Shown piece by piece: positions 1-8,409 of a stretch of 64,000 bases of DNA. The position numbers were made by a program, and so were the translations under genes. Source of the DNA: JBHIYN01 sp041984235 (GTDB lineage: Bacteria; Pseudomonadota; Gammaproteobacteria; Ga0077536); the NCBI GenBank assembly GCA_041984235.1, contig JBHIYN010000013.1:97975-161974 (forward strand), in the 5' to 3' direction. Each line of letters opens with the position of its first letter. Positions within the stretch are counted from its first letter, which is position 1. Under the pieces are notes generated by a model that ran no database searches, was not told where the DNA came from, and saw only the letters and a program-made list of their open reading frames with translations.

Positions 1-72
1 CACGGCTGCCGTCCGCTGCTGCTCGAAGACGGCTTCGATGCCGACGAGGTGACCCGCTATTTTCTCGGTTGA
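1..72 (+). CDS. mxaS: MxaS-like protein, C-terminal fragment (DUF58 family)
   Basis: Only the last 23 codons are in the window; the frame ends in FDADEVTRYFLG and stops with TGA at 70-72. On sequence alone the fragment is too short to identify. It is called mxaS from context: the next four genes match mxaA, mxaC, mxaK and mxaL in order, size and domain type, and mxaS, a DUF58 protein, normally precedes mxaA in methylotrophs. The stop is followed almost immediately by the probable start of mxaA at 74, which suggests translational coupling. Confidence 0.5.
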   Translation, partial: HGCRPLLLEDGFDADEVTRYFLG

Positions 73-73
73 C

Positions 74-979
74 ACGCGTCGTCTGCAGCCGGCGACGCTG
101 CTGCTGTCGCTGGCCCTGCTGGCCTGCGCGCCGGGCGCTGCTCGCGCCGAGGTGGCGTTCGAGCGCCTCGACATCGAGCAGCCGCGGCCTTTCGGCTACC
201 AGATCGGTGACAAGTTCGAACGCCGCATCCATGCCGAGCTGCGGCAACCGTACCGCCTGGAGCTGGATGCCCTGCCTGTTGCCGGCCGCCTCGGCGAGTG
301 GCTGGCCCTGGAGGCCCCGGTGGTCAGCGAACGCAGCGTGGGGCAGTCGACCCACTACGACATCCGGCTGACCTACCAGATCATCAACCTGCACCAGGAC
401 CTGAAGGACATCGCCGTGCCCCAGCACGAGCTGCTCTACAGCGACGGCGGCGAGCCGCTCAAGGTGCTGGTCCCGGCAAAGCGCGTCGGGGTGTCCATGC
501 TGCGTACGCGCGGCGAAACGGATCTGCGGGACGACATCGCCCCGCCCGTCATGGCCGCGTCACGGTGGCCGGCGCTGGCCGCGGCGGCGGTGCTGCTGTT
601 CTCGCTGCTCGGCCTGGTGCATCTCTACCGCGGTCTGCCCTCGCCGATCGCGGCTCGGCCCTTCACCCGCACCCTGGCACGCGTGCGCGGCCTGCGCGGC
701 GACGACTGGGACGATGCCCGTTATCGCGAGGTGCTGCGCGACATCCACCACGCCTTCAACGCTACCGCCGGGCACACGGTCTTCGCGGAAACCCTGGACG
801 CCTTCTTCGACGAGCACGCACCGTACCGCACCCTGCGCGAGCCCATCACCGCCTGGTTCGGTCACTCGCGGGCGTGTTTCTTCGAGGCGCACGCAGGCGA
901 CGCGGATACGCGTTACACGCCGCAGGCGCTGCGCCAGCTGCTCGAGCAATGCAGCGACATCGAGCGGGGCCTGGCCTGA
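74..979 (+). CDS. mxaA: MxaA, methanol dehydrogenase calcium-insertion accessory protein
   Basis: MxaA belongs to the set of proteins needed to load Ca2+ into the PQQ methanol dehydrogenase in the periplasm. The frame gives about 301 residues. It starts with a clear signal peptide (two Arg, then a Leu/Ala-rich core ending in GAARAE), then a periplasmic domain. A membrane segment follows near residues 163-184 (WPALAAAAVLLFSLLGLVHL), then a cytoplasmic tail. The only standard start in frame is GTG at 152, but that removes the whole signal peptide. The codon in the expected place is ACG at 74, two bases after the mxaS stop, so I place the start there; it may be a true non-ATG start or a T-to-C change. 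The TGA at 977-979 overlaps the ATG of the next gene. Assignment rests on gene order and topology. Confidence 0.72.
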   Translation, partial: TRRLQPATLLLSLALLACAPGAARAEVAFERLDIEQPRPFGYQIGDKFERRIHAELRQPYRLELDALPVAGRLGEWLALEAPVVSERSVGQSTHYDIRLTYQIINLHQDLKDIAVPQHELLYSDGGEPLKVLVPAKRVGVSMLRTRGETDLRDDIAPPVMAASRWPALAAAAVLLFSLLGLVHLYRGLPSPIAARPFTRTLARVRGLRGDDWDDARYREVLRDIHHAFNATAGHTVFAETLDAFFDEHAPYRTLREPITAWFGHSRACFFEAHAGDADTRYTPQALRQLLEQCSDIERGLA

Positions 980-1980
980 TGTTCGGCCTCGCGCAGCCCC
1001 TGGGCCTGCTCCTGCTGCCGCTGGCGCTGCTACCGCTGCTGCTGCACGGCCAGCACAGCGTGCCCTACTCCGCGCTCGGCATGCTGCCCGCCGATCGCCT
1101 CTCCGCCGCCCTCGATCTCCTGCTGCGGCTGCTCGGCGCCGGCTGCGTGATCGCCATCGTGCTCGGCGTGTGCGGCCTGTTTCTCGCCGAGGAAACCGTC
1201 GAGCGCATCGGGCGCGGCGCGCACACCGTCATGCTCATCGACAGCAGCGGCAGCATGGACCGGCCGTTCGTCAGCGGCAACGATCGCAGCTCGCGCGTCG
1301 GCAAGTGGGGCACCTACACCTCCAAGGGCCAGGTCGCGCGCCGCTTGCTGGCCGAATACGCCGCGCAGCGGCCGCAGGACATGTTTGCCCTGTTCCTGTT
1401 CAGCGGCAACCCGATCCCGGTGCTGCCGCTGACCGAGAAGCACGACGTCATCCAGGCGGCGATCGCCGCCGGCAGCATTGAACGCGGCCTGGCCTCGACC
1501 GATCTCGGCAATGGCCTGATCCGTTCGCTGGAGTTCTTCGAGGGCCGGCCGTTCACCGGCTCGCGCATCGTCATGCTGGTGTCCGACGGCGCGGCGCGCC
1601 TGACCGTGCCGGAACAGGATCGCATCAAGCACCTGCTGGAGAAGCACCGCGTGACGCTCTACTGGATCTACCTGCGCGACCGCCACGCGCCGGGCCTGTT
1701 TACCGAGATGGCGCTGGACACCGCCGCGCAGATCGCGCCCGAGCAGCTGGTGCACAAGTTCTTCAGCGAAATGGGACGCCCCTACCGGGCCTTCCCGGCG
1801 GAGAATCCCGAGGCCTTGCAGCAGGCCATCGCCGCCGTCGACAAGCTGCAGAACCTGCCGATTCGCTACACCGACGTCATCCCGCGCCGCGATCTGTCGG
1901 CGTGGTGCTTCGGCGCCGCGCTGGGCGGCGTGCTGCTGCTGGCCGCGGCGCGCCTGCTGGAGGTCAGACAATGGCACTGA
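979..1980 (+). CDS. mxaC: MxaC, VWA-domain methanol dehydrogenase accessory protein
   Basis: This is a 333-residue membrane-anchored von Willebrand factor A protein of the methanol dehydrogenase calcium-insertion system. Two hydrophobic segments lie near residues 5-23 and 49-70. The VWA domain follows, with the metal-ion-dependent adhesion motif DSSGSM at 88-93 and a later VSDG element. A C-terminal membrane helix (WCFGAALGGVLLLAAARLL) comes near 308-328. The ATG at 979 overlaps the mxaA stop by one base, and the end overlaps the mxaK start by 10 bp. The BatA-like layout of helix, VWA and helix fits MxaC. A generic Bat-type VWA protein is the alternative, but the neighbours argue for mxaC. 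Confidence 0.8.
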   Translation: MFGLAQPLGLLLLPLALLPLLLHGQHSVPYSALGMLPADRLSAALDLLLRLLGAGCVIAIVLGVCGLFLAEETVERIGRGAHTVMLIDSSGSMDRPFVSGNDRSSRVGKWGTYTSKGQVARRLLAEYAAQRPQDMFALFLFSGNPIPVLPLTEKHDVIQAAIAAGSIERGLASTDLGNGLIRSLEFFEGRPFTGSRIVMLVSDGAARLTVPEQDRIKHLLEKHRVTLYWIYLRDRHAPGLFTEMALDTAAQIAPEQLVHKFFSEMGRPYRAFPAENPEALQQAIAAVDKLQNLPIRYTDVIPRRDLSAWCFGAALGGVLLLAAARLLEVRQWH

Positions 1981-2516
1981 AGGCGCGCCTCACGATCGTC
2001 CTCGCGCTGCTCGCCGTGCTGAGCGCAGCGCTGCTGGTGCGCGAACTCGTACGCCTGGTCGACGCCCACAACTACAACGCCGCCATCGCCGCCGAGCGCT
2101 TCGCCGAGGCCGCCGACCACGGCGGCGACTTCGGGCACTTCGCCAAGGCCTACGCCGAGCAGCGCGAGGGACGCTTCCAGGACGCGCGCATGCTCTACAG
2201 TGCGCTCGAGCACTCGGAGAACGAGCGATTGCGCCTGGCCGCGTCCTACAACATGGGCAATACCTTCCTGCAGCAGGCGGCGCGTATCGATCTCGACAAC
2301 GACGCCGATCGCGCGCTGCCGCTGGTCGAGCTGGCCAAGGACCGTTACCGTGCCGTCCTCGCCGCCGACAGTGCGCAGTGGGATGCGCGCTACAACCTCG
2401 AGCGTGCCCTGCAGATCGCGCCCGACGTCGGCGAGCGGCGCCTGCCCGAGCTCGACGGCCTGCGCGGCGCAATCAGAACGATCAACTCGGCCGATCCGGA
2501 GGGCGATCTGCCGTGA
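1971..2516 (+). CDS. mxaK: MxaK, TPR-like methanol dehydrogenase accessory protein
   Basis: A 181-residue protein with one N-terminal membrane anchor (LTIVLALLAVLSAALLVREL, residues 7-26). An alpha-helical repeat region follows, in which ASYNMGNTFLQQA and the later WDARYNLERAL resemble TPR helices. MxaK has this size and layout and sits between mxaC and mxaL in methylotrophs. It probably presents a periplasmic TPR scaffold to the two VWA proteins encoded either side; that role is inferred. Its ATG lies inside the last codons of mxaC (10-bp overlap) and its TGA overlaps the GTG of mxaL, so the block looks translationally coupled. Confidence 0.75.
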   Translation: MALKARLTIVLALLAVLSAALLVRELVRLVDAHNYNAAIAAERFAEAADHGGDFGHFAKAYAEQREGRFQDARMLYSALEHSENERLRLAASYNMGNTFLQQAARIDLDNDADRALPLVELAKDRYRAVLAADSAQWDARYNLERALQIAPDVGERRLPELDGLRGAIRTINSADPEGDLP

Positions 2517-3439
2517 GCCGCTGGCGCCGGCCGCGTTTCGGATTGCTGGTGCTGTGCGCGCTGCTGCTGGCCGCGACCTTCACCCGCCCGAGCCTCAATC
2601 TCGAGCGGCCCACCTATCGTTACGTGTTCGTGTTCGACATCTCGCAGAGCATGAACGTGCCCGACGCCAGCCCGCGGCAGCCGAACGTGTCGCGCCTGGA
2701 GTACGCCAAGCAGGCGACCGCCGCGGCACTGGCCGCGATGCCATGCGGCACCGAGGCCGGGCTGGCGCTGTTCAGCGGGCACCGCGCGTTCCTGCTGGTC
2801 ACGCCGCTGGAGGTGTGCGCGAACTACCGCGAGCTGTCGCAGATCCTCGAGCGCATCGACTGGCGCATGACCTGGGAGGCGCGCAGCGAGGTGGCCAAGG
2901 GCCTGTACAAGAGCATTGCGCTGATGACCGCGCTGGCCGCGCAGACCCGCCTGGTGTTCGTCACCGACGGCCACGAGGCGCCGCCTATCAATCCCGAGGT
3001 GCCGCCGCGCTTCCAGGGTGAGGCGGGCGAGGTCAGCGGACTCATCGTCGGCGTTGGCGGCGACCTGCCCGCGCGGATTCCGAAGTTCGGCGACGACGGC
3101 GAGCCGGACGGTTACTGGGAAGCCGACGATGTCATGCACGTCGACACCTTCACCGCGGAGCGCAACGCGCGCGAGGGGCTGACGACGACGCAGGTCGGTA
3201 CCGAACACCTCTCCGCCCTGCGCGGCAGCTACCTGCAGGAGCTCGCCGCGCGCACCGGTCTCACCTACCTGAGGCTGAGCGATGCCGACGACCTGCATGA
3301 CGCACTCACGCGCAGGGCGCTGGGGATCCCGCGCGTGATCACTACCGACGTGCGCTGGCTGTACGCGCTGGCCGCGTTGGTGCTGTTACTCGCCACGGCC
3401 CTGCCCGCGCCGCGCGCGCGCCAGGCTACGCCAGAGTAG
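2513..3439 (+). CDS. mxaL: MxaL, VWA-domain methanol dehydrogenase accessory protein
   Basis: This is the second VWA protein of the cluster, 308 residues. An N-terminal helix (FGLLVLCALLLAATF) leads into a VWA domain whose metal site reads FDISQSM at 41-47. A later FVTDGHEAPP element is the second conserved Asp loop. A final membrane segment (LYALAALVLLLATALPA) sits near the C-terminus. The start is GTG at 2513, overlapping the mxaK TGA. The inserted segment VGGDLPARIPKFGDDGEPDG is typical of MxaL-like proteins as I remember them. A GC-rich inverted repeat lies just after the stop. Together mxaC and mxaL give the pair of VWA proteins reported as necessary for Ca2+ insertion into MxaF. Confidence 0.8.
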   Translation: MSRWRRPRFGLLVLCALLLAATFTRPSLNLERPTYRYVFVFDISQSMNVPDASPRQPNVSRLEYAKQATAAALAAMPCGTEAGLALFSGHRAFLLVTPLEVCANYRELSQILERIDWRMTWEARSEVAKGLYKSIALMTALAAQTRLVFVTDGHEAPPINPEVPPRFQGEAGEVSGLIVGVGGDLPARIPKFGDDGEPDGYWEADDVMHVDTFTAERNAREGLTTTQVGTEHLSALRGSYLQELAARTGLTYLRLSDADDLHDALTRRALGIPRVITTDVRWLYALAALVLLLATALPAPRARQATPE

Positions 3440-3448
3440 CTTCGCCGA

Positions 3449-3465
3449 CGCCGGCTCAGCCGGCG
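3449..3465. terminator. GC-rich hairpin between convergent mxaL and LysR gene
   Basis: Arms cgccggc and gccggcg form a perfect 7-bp stem with a 3-base loop (tca), which includes the stop codon of the converging LysR gene. No T-run follows on either strand, so this could be a weak or Rho-assisted terminator or simply a chance palindrome in GC-rich DNA. Confidence 0.3.
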
Positions 3466-4424
3466 ACGTCGGCCGCGACGTCCGCCACTTCGCGCGAGCG
3501 TGCCGGCCGTGTGCCGCCACTGCAATGCACGCCGCTGGCGGCATCCACGTGGCTGACGAAGTAGGCGAGGAAGTCCCGGATCTTGGCCGCCACGTGATCG
3601 CGACTGCCGTAGAGGGCGTACAGGGGCAGCTCCAGCGAGGACACGCCGGGCATCTCGATGGCTACCAGCTCGCCGCCCTCGAGCTCCTCGATCACCGCGT
3701 ACTGGGGCACGTAGGCAATGCCCAGGCCCTCGGTCGCGGCTTCGATCACGGCCTCGGTGCTGGGCGAGTAGAAGCTGCCGTCGACCGGCTGCGCGACCCG
3801 CCGCGTGCCGACGCGAAACTCCCACACGCGGTCGACCTGGATGGAACCGTCGACGATGCAGTTGAAGACATCGAGGCTGCCGGGCGCGACCGGCACACCG
3901 TGGCGTTCGAGGTAGGCCGGTGCCGCGCACAGCACGAACGGCACTGCGCCGACCTGGCGCGAGACCAGCGAGCTGTCGCGCAGATGCCCGAGGCGGAAGA
4001 CCAGGTCCAGCCGCGAGACGACCACGTCGGGCTGCTCGTCCTCCAGGCTGAGCTCGACCCGCACGTCGGGATACTCGCGCGCGAAACCCGCGATGACGGC
4101 GGTCAGCACGTTGGTGCCGAATGCGGGCGGCGAATGGATGCGCAACATGCCGCGCGGCCCGCCGGCGAGCGCCGCCAGGCTGCTCTCGGTATCCTCGATG
4201 CGATGCAGGATGTCGACCACGCGCTCGAGGTAGAACTCACCCGCGTCGGTCAGCGATACGCCGCGCGTGGTCCGGTGCAACAGGCGCACGTCGAGCCCGT
4301 CCTCGAGCTGCTTGACCTGCTTGGAGACCATGCCCGGCGTCACCCCCAGCTCCTTGGCCGCGGCCGAGAACGAGCCGAGCTTGGCCACGGTGACGAGCGT
4401 TCGCATATGGCCCAGCTTGTCCAT
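3456..4424 (-). CDS. LysR-family transcriptional regulator
   Basis: A 322-residue LysR-type regulator. The winged-helix DNA-binding domain covers residues 1-60 (SFSAAAKELGVTPGMVSKQV is the recognition region). A substrate-binding domain follows from about residue 90 to 295. The wording HRTTRGVSLTDAGEFYLERV is typical of the DsdC/AaeR-like subgroup common in proteobacteria. The gene converges on mxaL and is followed upstream by a 155-bp gap and then a gene on the same strand, so no divergent target is visible. The effector and regulon cannot be told from sequence; a role in mxa control is not supported by its orientation. An internal ATG at 4406 is an alternative start. Confidence 0.9.
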   Translation of the reverse strand: MDKLGHMRTLVTVAKLGSFSAAAKELGVTPGMVSKQVKQLEDGLDVRLLHRTTRGVSLTDAGEFYLERVVDILHRIEDTESSLAALAGGPRGMLRIHSPPAFGTNVLTAVIAGFAREYPDVRVELSLEDEQPDVVVSRLDLVFRLGHLRDSSLVSRQVGAVPFVLCAAPAYLERHGVPVAPGSLDVFNCIVDGSIQVDRVWEFRVGTRRVAQPVDGSFYSPSTEAVIEAATEGLGIAYVPQYAVIEELEGGELVAIEMPGVSSLELPLYALYGSRDHVAAKIRDFLAYFVSHVDAASGVHCSGGTRPARSREVADVAADVAG

Positions 4425-4579
4425 TAGTCCTTTCCGTTCAATCCGTTACCGGAGGGCTGCAGGGGGTCTTGCCGGAGCCCCGGATTGATGTTGCAATGCA
4501 GCAGTGACAGCATAGGTGACCCGGCGTGCGCATTCAACGGCGCGCGTGACCGACTTCACGAAACTGCCGCGTGCCCGAC

Positions 4580-5350
4580 TCAGCGTACCCCCAGGATCCA
4601 GCCCTCCAGCCGCACCCGGCGCCGCTCCGGCAGGGTCAGTGGCGGGTTGAAGTACTCGGGCAGCGCGCCGCGGGTGTCCATGTCGCGCAGCCAGCTCGCG
4701 CAGACGTAGGCGTCGTGCTGATCCGCGCTGCGTCCGTCGCGCGGGTAGCGGCGGCGGAACAGCGACGGGTAGATCTCGGCGATGACCGACTGCCCGGCGT
4801 CGACCGTGAAGCCGTCGAACGGCCAGAAGTGGGTCCGCGCGCGCACCTTGGGATCGCGTCGCAGCGCGCGCAGCCAGGGCAGGCCGGCGTGCGTCGACTT
4901 GGCCACCGAGCCCTGCACGTCGAAGTGGAACACGCTCTTGGCGCCGGCGGTCCAGGTCTCGCACAGGCGCAGCTCCGTGGCGGAGCCGGTCGGCGGCTCG
5001 CGCCCGCGCACGAAGTCGACGTACATGTGGTCGCGATCGGTAGGCCAGTCGTCGGCGAACGCACGCAGGAAGGCGTCCCAGTCGTCCAGCGCATGGCGGC
5101 GGAAGTAGTCGGCCGGGAAGGAGAACCCGTGGTCGATACCGATGATGACGGGATCGTCGCCGAGCAGGCACTCGTGAACGAAGGCGCCGACCTCCTTGCG
5201 GCACCAGTTGCGCGCGCCGCGATCGAACGGCGGCACCGCCTCGGCCTCGCCGATCCCCTCGCAGGCGTAGACCTGCAGCTGGCGCAGGCGCGACACCGGC
5301 GCCTCGGCACCCGAGTAGTCGATGCCGATGTAACGCTCGAAGTGATGCAT
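4580..5350 (-). CDS. DUF429-like hypothetical protein
   Basis: A 256-residue soluble protein. It begins with ERYIGIDYSGAEAP, a beta strand followed by Asp and Gly-Ala that resembles the first strand of RNase H-like folds. It later carries VIIGIDHGFSFP and a C-terminal DAYVCASWLRD. These positions match the general pattern of DUF429-type proteins, which have a predicted RNase H-like nuclease fold and no established biochemical role. The start is the ATG at 5350; a GTG lies one codon further upstream. It follows chaC by 28 bp on the same strand and is probably co-transcribed with it. Confidence 0.7.
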   Translation of the reverse strand: MHHFERYIGIDYSGAEAPVSRLRQLQVYACEGIGEAEAVPPFDRGARNWCRKEVGAFVHECLLGDDPVIIGIDHGFSFPADYFRRHALDDWDAFLRAFADDWPTDRDHMYVDFVRGREPPTGSATELRLCETWTAGAKSVFHFDVQGSVAKSTHAGLPWLRALRRDPKVRARTHFWPFDGFTVDAGQSVIAEIYPSLFRRRYPRDGRSADQHDAYVCASWLRDMDTRGALPEYFNPPLTLPERRRVRLEGWILGVR

Positions 5351-5378
5351 CACGAGCGATCGTCCGCGCGGCCGCGAA

Positions 5379-5951
5379 TCATGGCCCGCCGCCGCTGACG
5401 GCCCTGCTCAGCGCATGCACCTCCTCGTCGTGAATGCCGTGTTGCTCGAGCACGTGCGCGAGCTGCAACAGGTATTCGAGGTTGGGCCCGCTGGGTCCGT
5501 GCGAGCGCGCGATCTGGGCGGCCATTTCGTGCAGCGGCGCCGGTCCGACGAAGCTCGGGTTGTGCGGGCCGGCAACGTAGGTGATCCCCGCCACGCGGCT
5601 GCCGTCGTCGAACGCCAGCTCGACCGCGTGGACCGCGTAGCCGTTCTGCTCGCGCACGTCCAGCGCGGCGATGATCGCGGGCCAGTCGTGCGCGGCGGGC
5701 AGGAAGGCGAGGCCGCCGCACACTGCGTCCTGCTCGCGCACCAGGGTCACCACCCGGCCCGGAGCCTCGGGCACGCCACGGTGATCGGGGGAGGCCTGCC
5801 AGAAACGCCGCCGCCAGCCGCTGAGCAGTGCACGCCGGCTTTCGAGGAACGGGAAATCCGGCCGCCAGATGAGCGATCCGTAGCCGAAGATCCAGCACGG
5901 CTCGGCCGGCGCGGAACGATCCTCAGACACCGGAACGCTCGTCGTCGGCAT
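5379..5951 (-). CDS. chaC: ChaC-type gamma-glutamylcyclotransferase
   Basis: A protein of 190 residues with the ChaC signature WIFGYGSLIWRPDF near the N-terminus and LDVREQNGY further on, whose Glu is the expected general base. ChaC enzymes cleave glutathione to 5-oxoproline and Cys-Gly in the cytoplasm. Later conserved pieces include TYVAGPHNPSF and PSGPNLEYLLQLAHVL, both standard for the family. The start is placed at ATG 5951; GTG at 5966 is an alternative five codons upstream. A perfect 10-bp inverted repeat lies about 50 bp upstream. The DUF429-like gene follows on the same strand. Confidence 0.88.
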   Translation of the reverse strand: MPTTSVPVSEDRSAPAEPCWIFGYGSLIWRPDFPFLESRRALLSGWRRRFWQASPDHRGVPEAPGRVVTLVREQDAVCGGLAFLPAAHDWPAIIAALDVREQNGYAVHAVELAFDDGSRVAGITYVAGPHNPSFVGPAPLHEMAAQIARSHGPSGPNLEYLLQLAHVLEQHGIHDEEVHALSRAVSGGGP

Positions 5952-6000
5952 CGCCCGGGGGCGCACCTGCGCTGCTCAATGCGGCGAAATGCGCGACAAT

Positions 6001-6025
6001 ACCGGTGCCCCGCACGGGCACCGGT
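6001..6025. repeat. Perfect inverted repeat upstream of chaC
   Basis: The two 10-bp arms, accggtgccc and gggcaccggt, are exact reverse complements around a 5-base loop (cgcac). It lies in the 254-bp gap between chaC (minus) and the glycerophosphodiesterase gene (plus). No T-run follows on either strand, so it does not look like an intrinsic terminator. A regulatory hairpin in the chaC leader or a repressor site are both possible. The rest of the gap shows no clear feature. Confidence 0.5.
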
Positions 6026-6205
6026 GCGCACGAGAATCCAGCATGCCTTGGCGCCATCATGGGCTCCGCTGCTCCCGCGCACGCCGCCTCGCAGACCATC
6101 GGCGCGCGCCAGGGTGAAAAGAATCGAGCCGCCTATGATACGCCGCGCGCACAGCGCCCATGAATCCCGACAGGTCACGCGCGCAGTCGCGCAACGAGGT
6201 GCGCC

Positions 6206-6916
6206 GTGCTCGTGATCGGCCATCGCGGCGCCGCGGGACGGGTTGCCGAGAACACCGTCGCCTCGGCGCGGCATGCCCTCGCCGCCGGCGTCGATGGCGT
6301 CGAGTTCGACGTGCGCGCACACGGCGGGCGCCTGATCGTGCTGCACGACGCGACCCTGCAACGCACGACCAACGGCCGCGGCCCCTACCAGGCGCTGTCG
6401 CTGGCCTCGCTGCGTGCGCTGGACGCCGGCGGCGGCGAGCCGATCCCGCTCCTGGAGGAGATGCTCGCGCCGCTCGGCGGCGGCCTGCTGGTCAACGTCG
6501 AGGTCAAGCAGGCCGGGATCGCGCACACGGTCGTCAGCGCGCTGGAAGCCTGGCTTGCCGCCCATCCCGGCTGGCGCAGTACGCTGCTGCTGTCCTCGTT
6601 CGACATCGGCACCACGCAGGCACTGGCCGCGCGGCGCGGCGACATGCGCCTGGGCATGCTCTACGAGGATGACCTGGACGACGCCCTGGCGCGCGCCCGC
6701 GCGCTGGACGCGTGGTCGCTGCACATGCCGCTGCACGATGTCTCGCCAGCAGCGGTGGAGCGCGCCCACGCGCTGGGCCTCGCGGTCCTGGTCTACACCG
6801 TCAACGCCATCGCCGACGTCGAGCGCTGTGCCGCCGCGCGCGTCGACGGCGTGTTCACCGACTACCCCGAGCGCGTCGTGGCCTGGAACCGGCGCGCCGA
6901 TAGCGACACGGACTGA
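6206..6916 (+). CDS. ugpQ: Glycerophosphodiester phosphodiesterase
   Basis: This 236-residue cytoplasmic enzyme hydrolyses glycerophosphodiesters to sn-glycerol 3-phosphate and an alcohol. The catalytic set is visible: GHRG (His6-Arg7), Glu15 in AEN, Glu33 and Asp35 in VEFDV, and His47 in LHDATL. The C-terminal part keeps VYTVN and GVFTDYPERV, typical of the family. There is no signal peptide, which favours UgpQ over the periplasmic GlpQ. The start is GTG at 6206, preceded by gaggtg. It is followed after 5 bp by glycerol kinase and then G3P dehydrogenase, so the operon channels membrane-lipid head groups and glycerol into dihydroxyacetone phosphate. Confidence 0.9.
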   Translation: MLVIGHRGAAGRVAENTVASARHALAAGVDGVEFDVRAHGGRLIVLHDATLQRTTNGRGPYQALSLASLRALDAGGGEPIPLLEEMLAPLGGGLLVNVEVKQAGIAHTVVSALEAWLAAHPGWRSTLLLSSFDIGTTQALAARRGDMRLGMLYEDDLDDALARARALDAWSLHMPLHDVSPAAVERAHALGLAVLVYTVNAIADVERCAAARVDGVFTDYPERVVAWNRRADSDTD

Positions 6917-6921
6917 CTGCC

Positions 6922-8409
6922 ATGCCCTACCTGCTCGCCCTCGACCAGGGCACCACCAGCTCACGCGCGCTGTTGTTCGACAGCGACGGCCACATCCGCG
7001 GCGTACGCCAGCGCGAGTTCCGCCAGATCTACCCACGTGCCGGCTGGGTCGAGCACGACCCGCAGGAGATCGTCGACAGCCAGTTCGCGGTCGCCCGCGA
7101 GGTGCTCGCCGCGGCCGGCCTCGGCGGCCAGGACCTCGCCGCCATCGGCATCGTCAACCAGCGCGAGACCTGCCTGCTGTGGGAGCGCGCCAGCGGCACG
7201 CCCTGTGGCAACGCTATCGTGTGGCAGGACCGGCGCACGGCGGCTGCGTGTGACGCGCTGCGCGCCGAGGGCGCGGAGGAGCTGGTCCGCGCGCGGACCG
7301 GGCTGGTCATCGATCCTTACCTGTCGGCCTCCAAGCTGGCCTGGATGCTGGACGCCGATCCGACCTTACGCGCGCGTGCCGAGGCCGGCGAGCTCGCCTG
7401 CGGCACCATCGACAGCTGGCTGCTGTGGCAGCTCACCGGCGGTCGCTGTCACCTGACCGACGCGACCAACGCCTCGCGCACCATGCTCTACGACATCCAT
7501 CGCAACGCCTGGGACGACGAGCTGCTCGATTTGTGGCGCATCCCGCGCGCGTTGCTGCCGGAGGTGGTCGACAGCAGCGGCGTGTGCGCGAGCACGGATT
7601 GCTTCGGCGGCGACGTCCCGATTGCCGGCCTCGCCGGCGACCAGCAGGCGGCGCTGTTCGGCCAGGCCTGCTTCCACCCGGGCATGGCCAAGAGCACCTA
7701 CGGCACCGGCTGCTTCGTGCTGCTGCATACCGGCACGCAGGCGCCGCTGTCAGACAACAAGCTGCTCACGACCATCGCCAGCCGTGTCGATGGCGTCACC
7801 GAGTACGCCCTCGAAGGCAGCGTTTTCATGGGCGGCGCCACGGTGCAGTGGCTGCGCGACGGCCTCGGCATCATCGACGACGCCGCCGCGGTCGAACGCC
7901 TGGCCAGCGAGGTCGACGACAGTGACGGCGTGGTGCTGGTGCCGGCCTTTACCGGGCTCGGCGCACCGCACTGGGACGCCGACGCGCGCGCGCTGCTGAT
8001 CGGCATGACACGCGGCACCACCGCCGCGCACGTCGCACGCGCGGCGCTCGACGGCATCGCCTGGCAGATTGCCGACGTCGCGCGCGCGATGGCGGCCGAC
8101 GCCGGCATCGCCCTGGCCGAGCTGCGCGTCGACGGCGGCGCCAGCGCCAACGATCTGCTGATGCAGATCCAGGCCGATTATCTCGGCACGCCGCTGGTGC
8201 GGCCGCAGGTGATCGAGAGCACCGCCTGGGGCGCGGCCCTGCTCGCCGGCCTCGGCGTGGGTGTCTACCGCGAACGCGAAGCGATCAGCCGCATCTGGCA
8301 GGCCGAGCGGCGCTTCGAGCCCACGCTCGACACGGGCACCGTGGCGACGCTGGCAGAACGCTGGCAGCGCGCCGTCGCCCTGACCCGCGGCTGGAGCCAC
8401 GGTACCTGA
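6922..8409 (+). CDS. glpK: Glycerol kinase
   Basis: A 495-residue FGGY-family kinase that phosphorylates glycerol with ATP to sn-glycerol 3-phosphate. The sequence opens with the diagnostic LALDQGTTSSRALLFD. It contains WQDRRT, the FGGY landmark SRTMLYDI, IAGLAGDQQAALFGQ and KSTYGTGCFVLLHTG, and the C-terminal LRVDGGASANDLLMQ. Length matches the enterobacterial enzyme (about 500). No glycerol facilitator gene is adjacent. The stop overlaps the ATG of glpD (ATGA at 8406-8409), which suggests coupled translation of the two enzymes. Confidence 0.97.
   Translation: MPYLLALDQGTTSSRALLFDSDGHIRGVRQREFRQIYPRAGWVEHDPQEIVDSQFAVAREVLAAAGLGGQDLAAIGIVNQRETCLLWERASGTPCGNAIVWQDRRTAAACDALRAEGAEELVRARTGLVIDPYLSASKLAWMLDADPTLRARAEAGELACGTIDSWLLWQLTGGRCHLTDATNASRTMLYDIHRNAWDDELLDLWRIPRALLPEVVDSSGVCASTDCFGGDVPIAGLAGDQQAALFGQACFHPGMAKSTYGTGCFVLLHTGTQAPLSDNKLLTTIASRVDGVTEYALEGSVFMGGATVQWLRDGLGIIDDAAAVERLASEVDDSDGVVLVPAFTGLGAPHWDADARALLIGMTRGTTAAHVARAALDGIAWQIADVARAMAADAGIALAELRVDGGASANDLLMQIQADYLGTPLVRPQVIESTAWGAALLAGLGVGVYREREAISRIWQAERRFEPTLDTGTVATLAERWQRAVALTRGWSHGT

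Noticed and set aside
69..371. TTG at 69 as the start of the gene after mxaS
   Set aside because: It opens a different frame (Cys/Arg-rich) with no relation to the MxaA sequence that follows.
3456..4424. LysR gene as regulator of the mxa operon
   Set aside because: It converges on mxaL rather than being divergent from the operon, and no LysR dyad was seen near mxaA.
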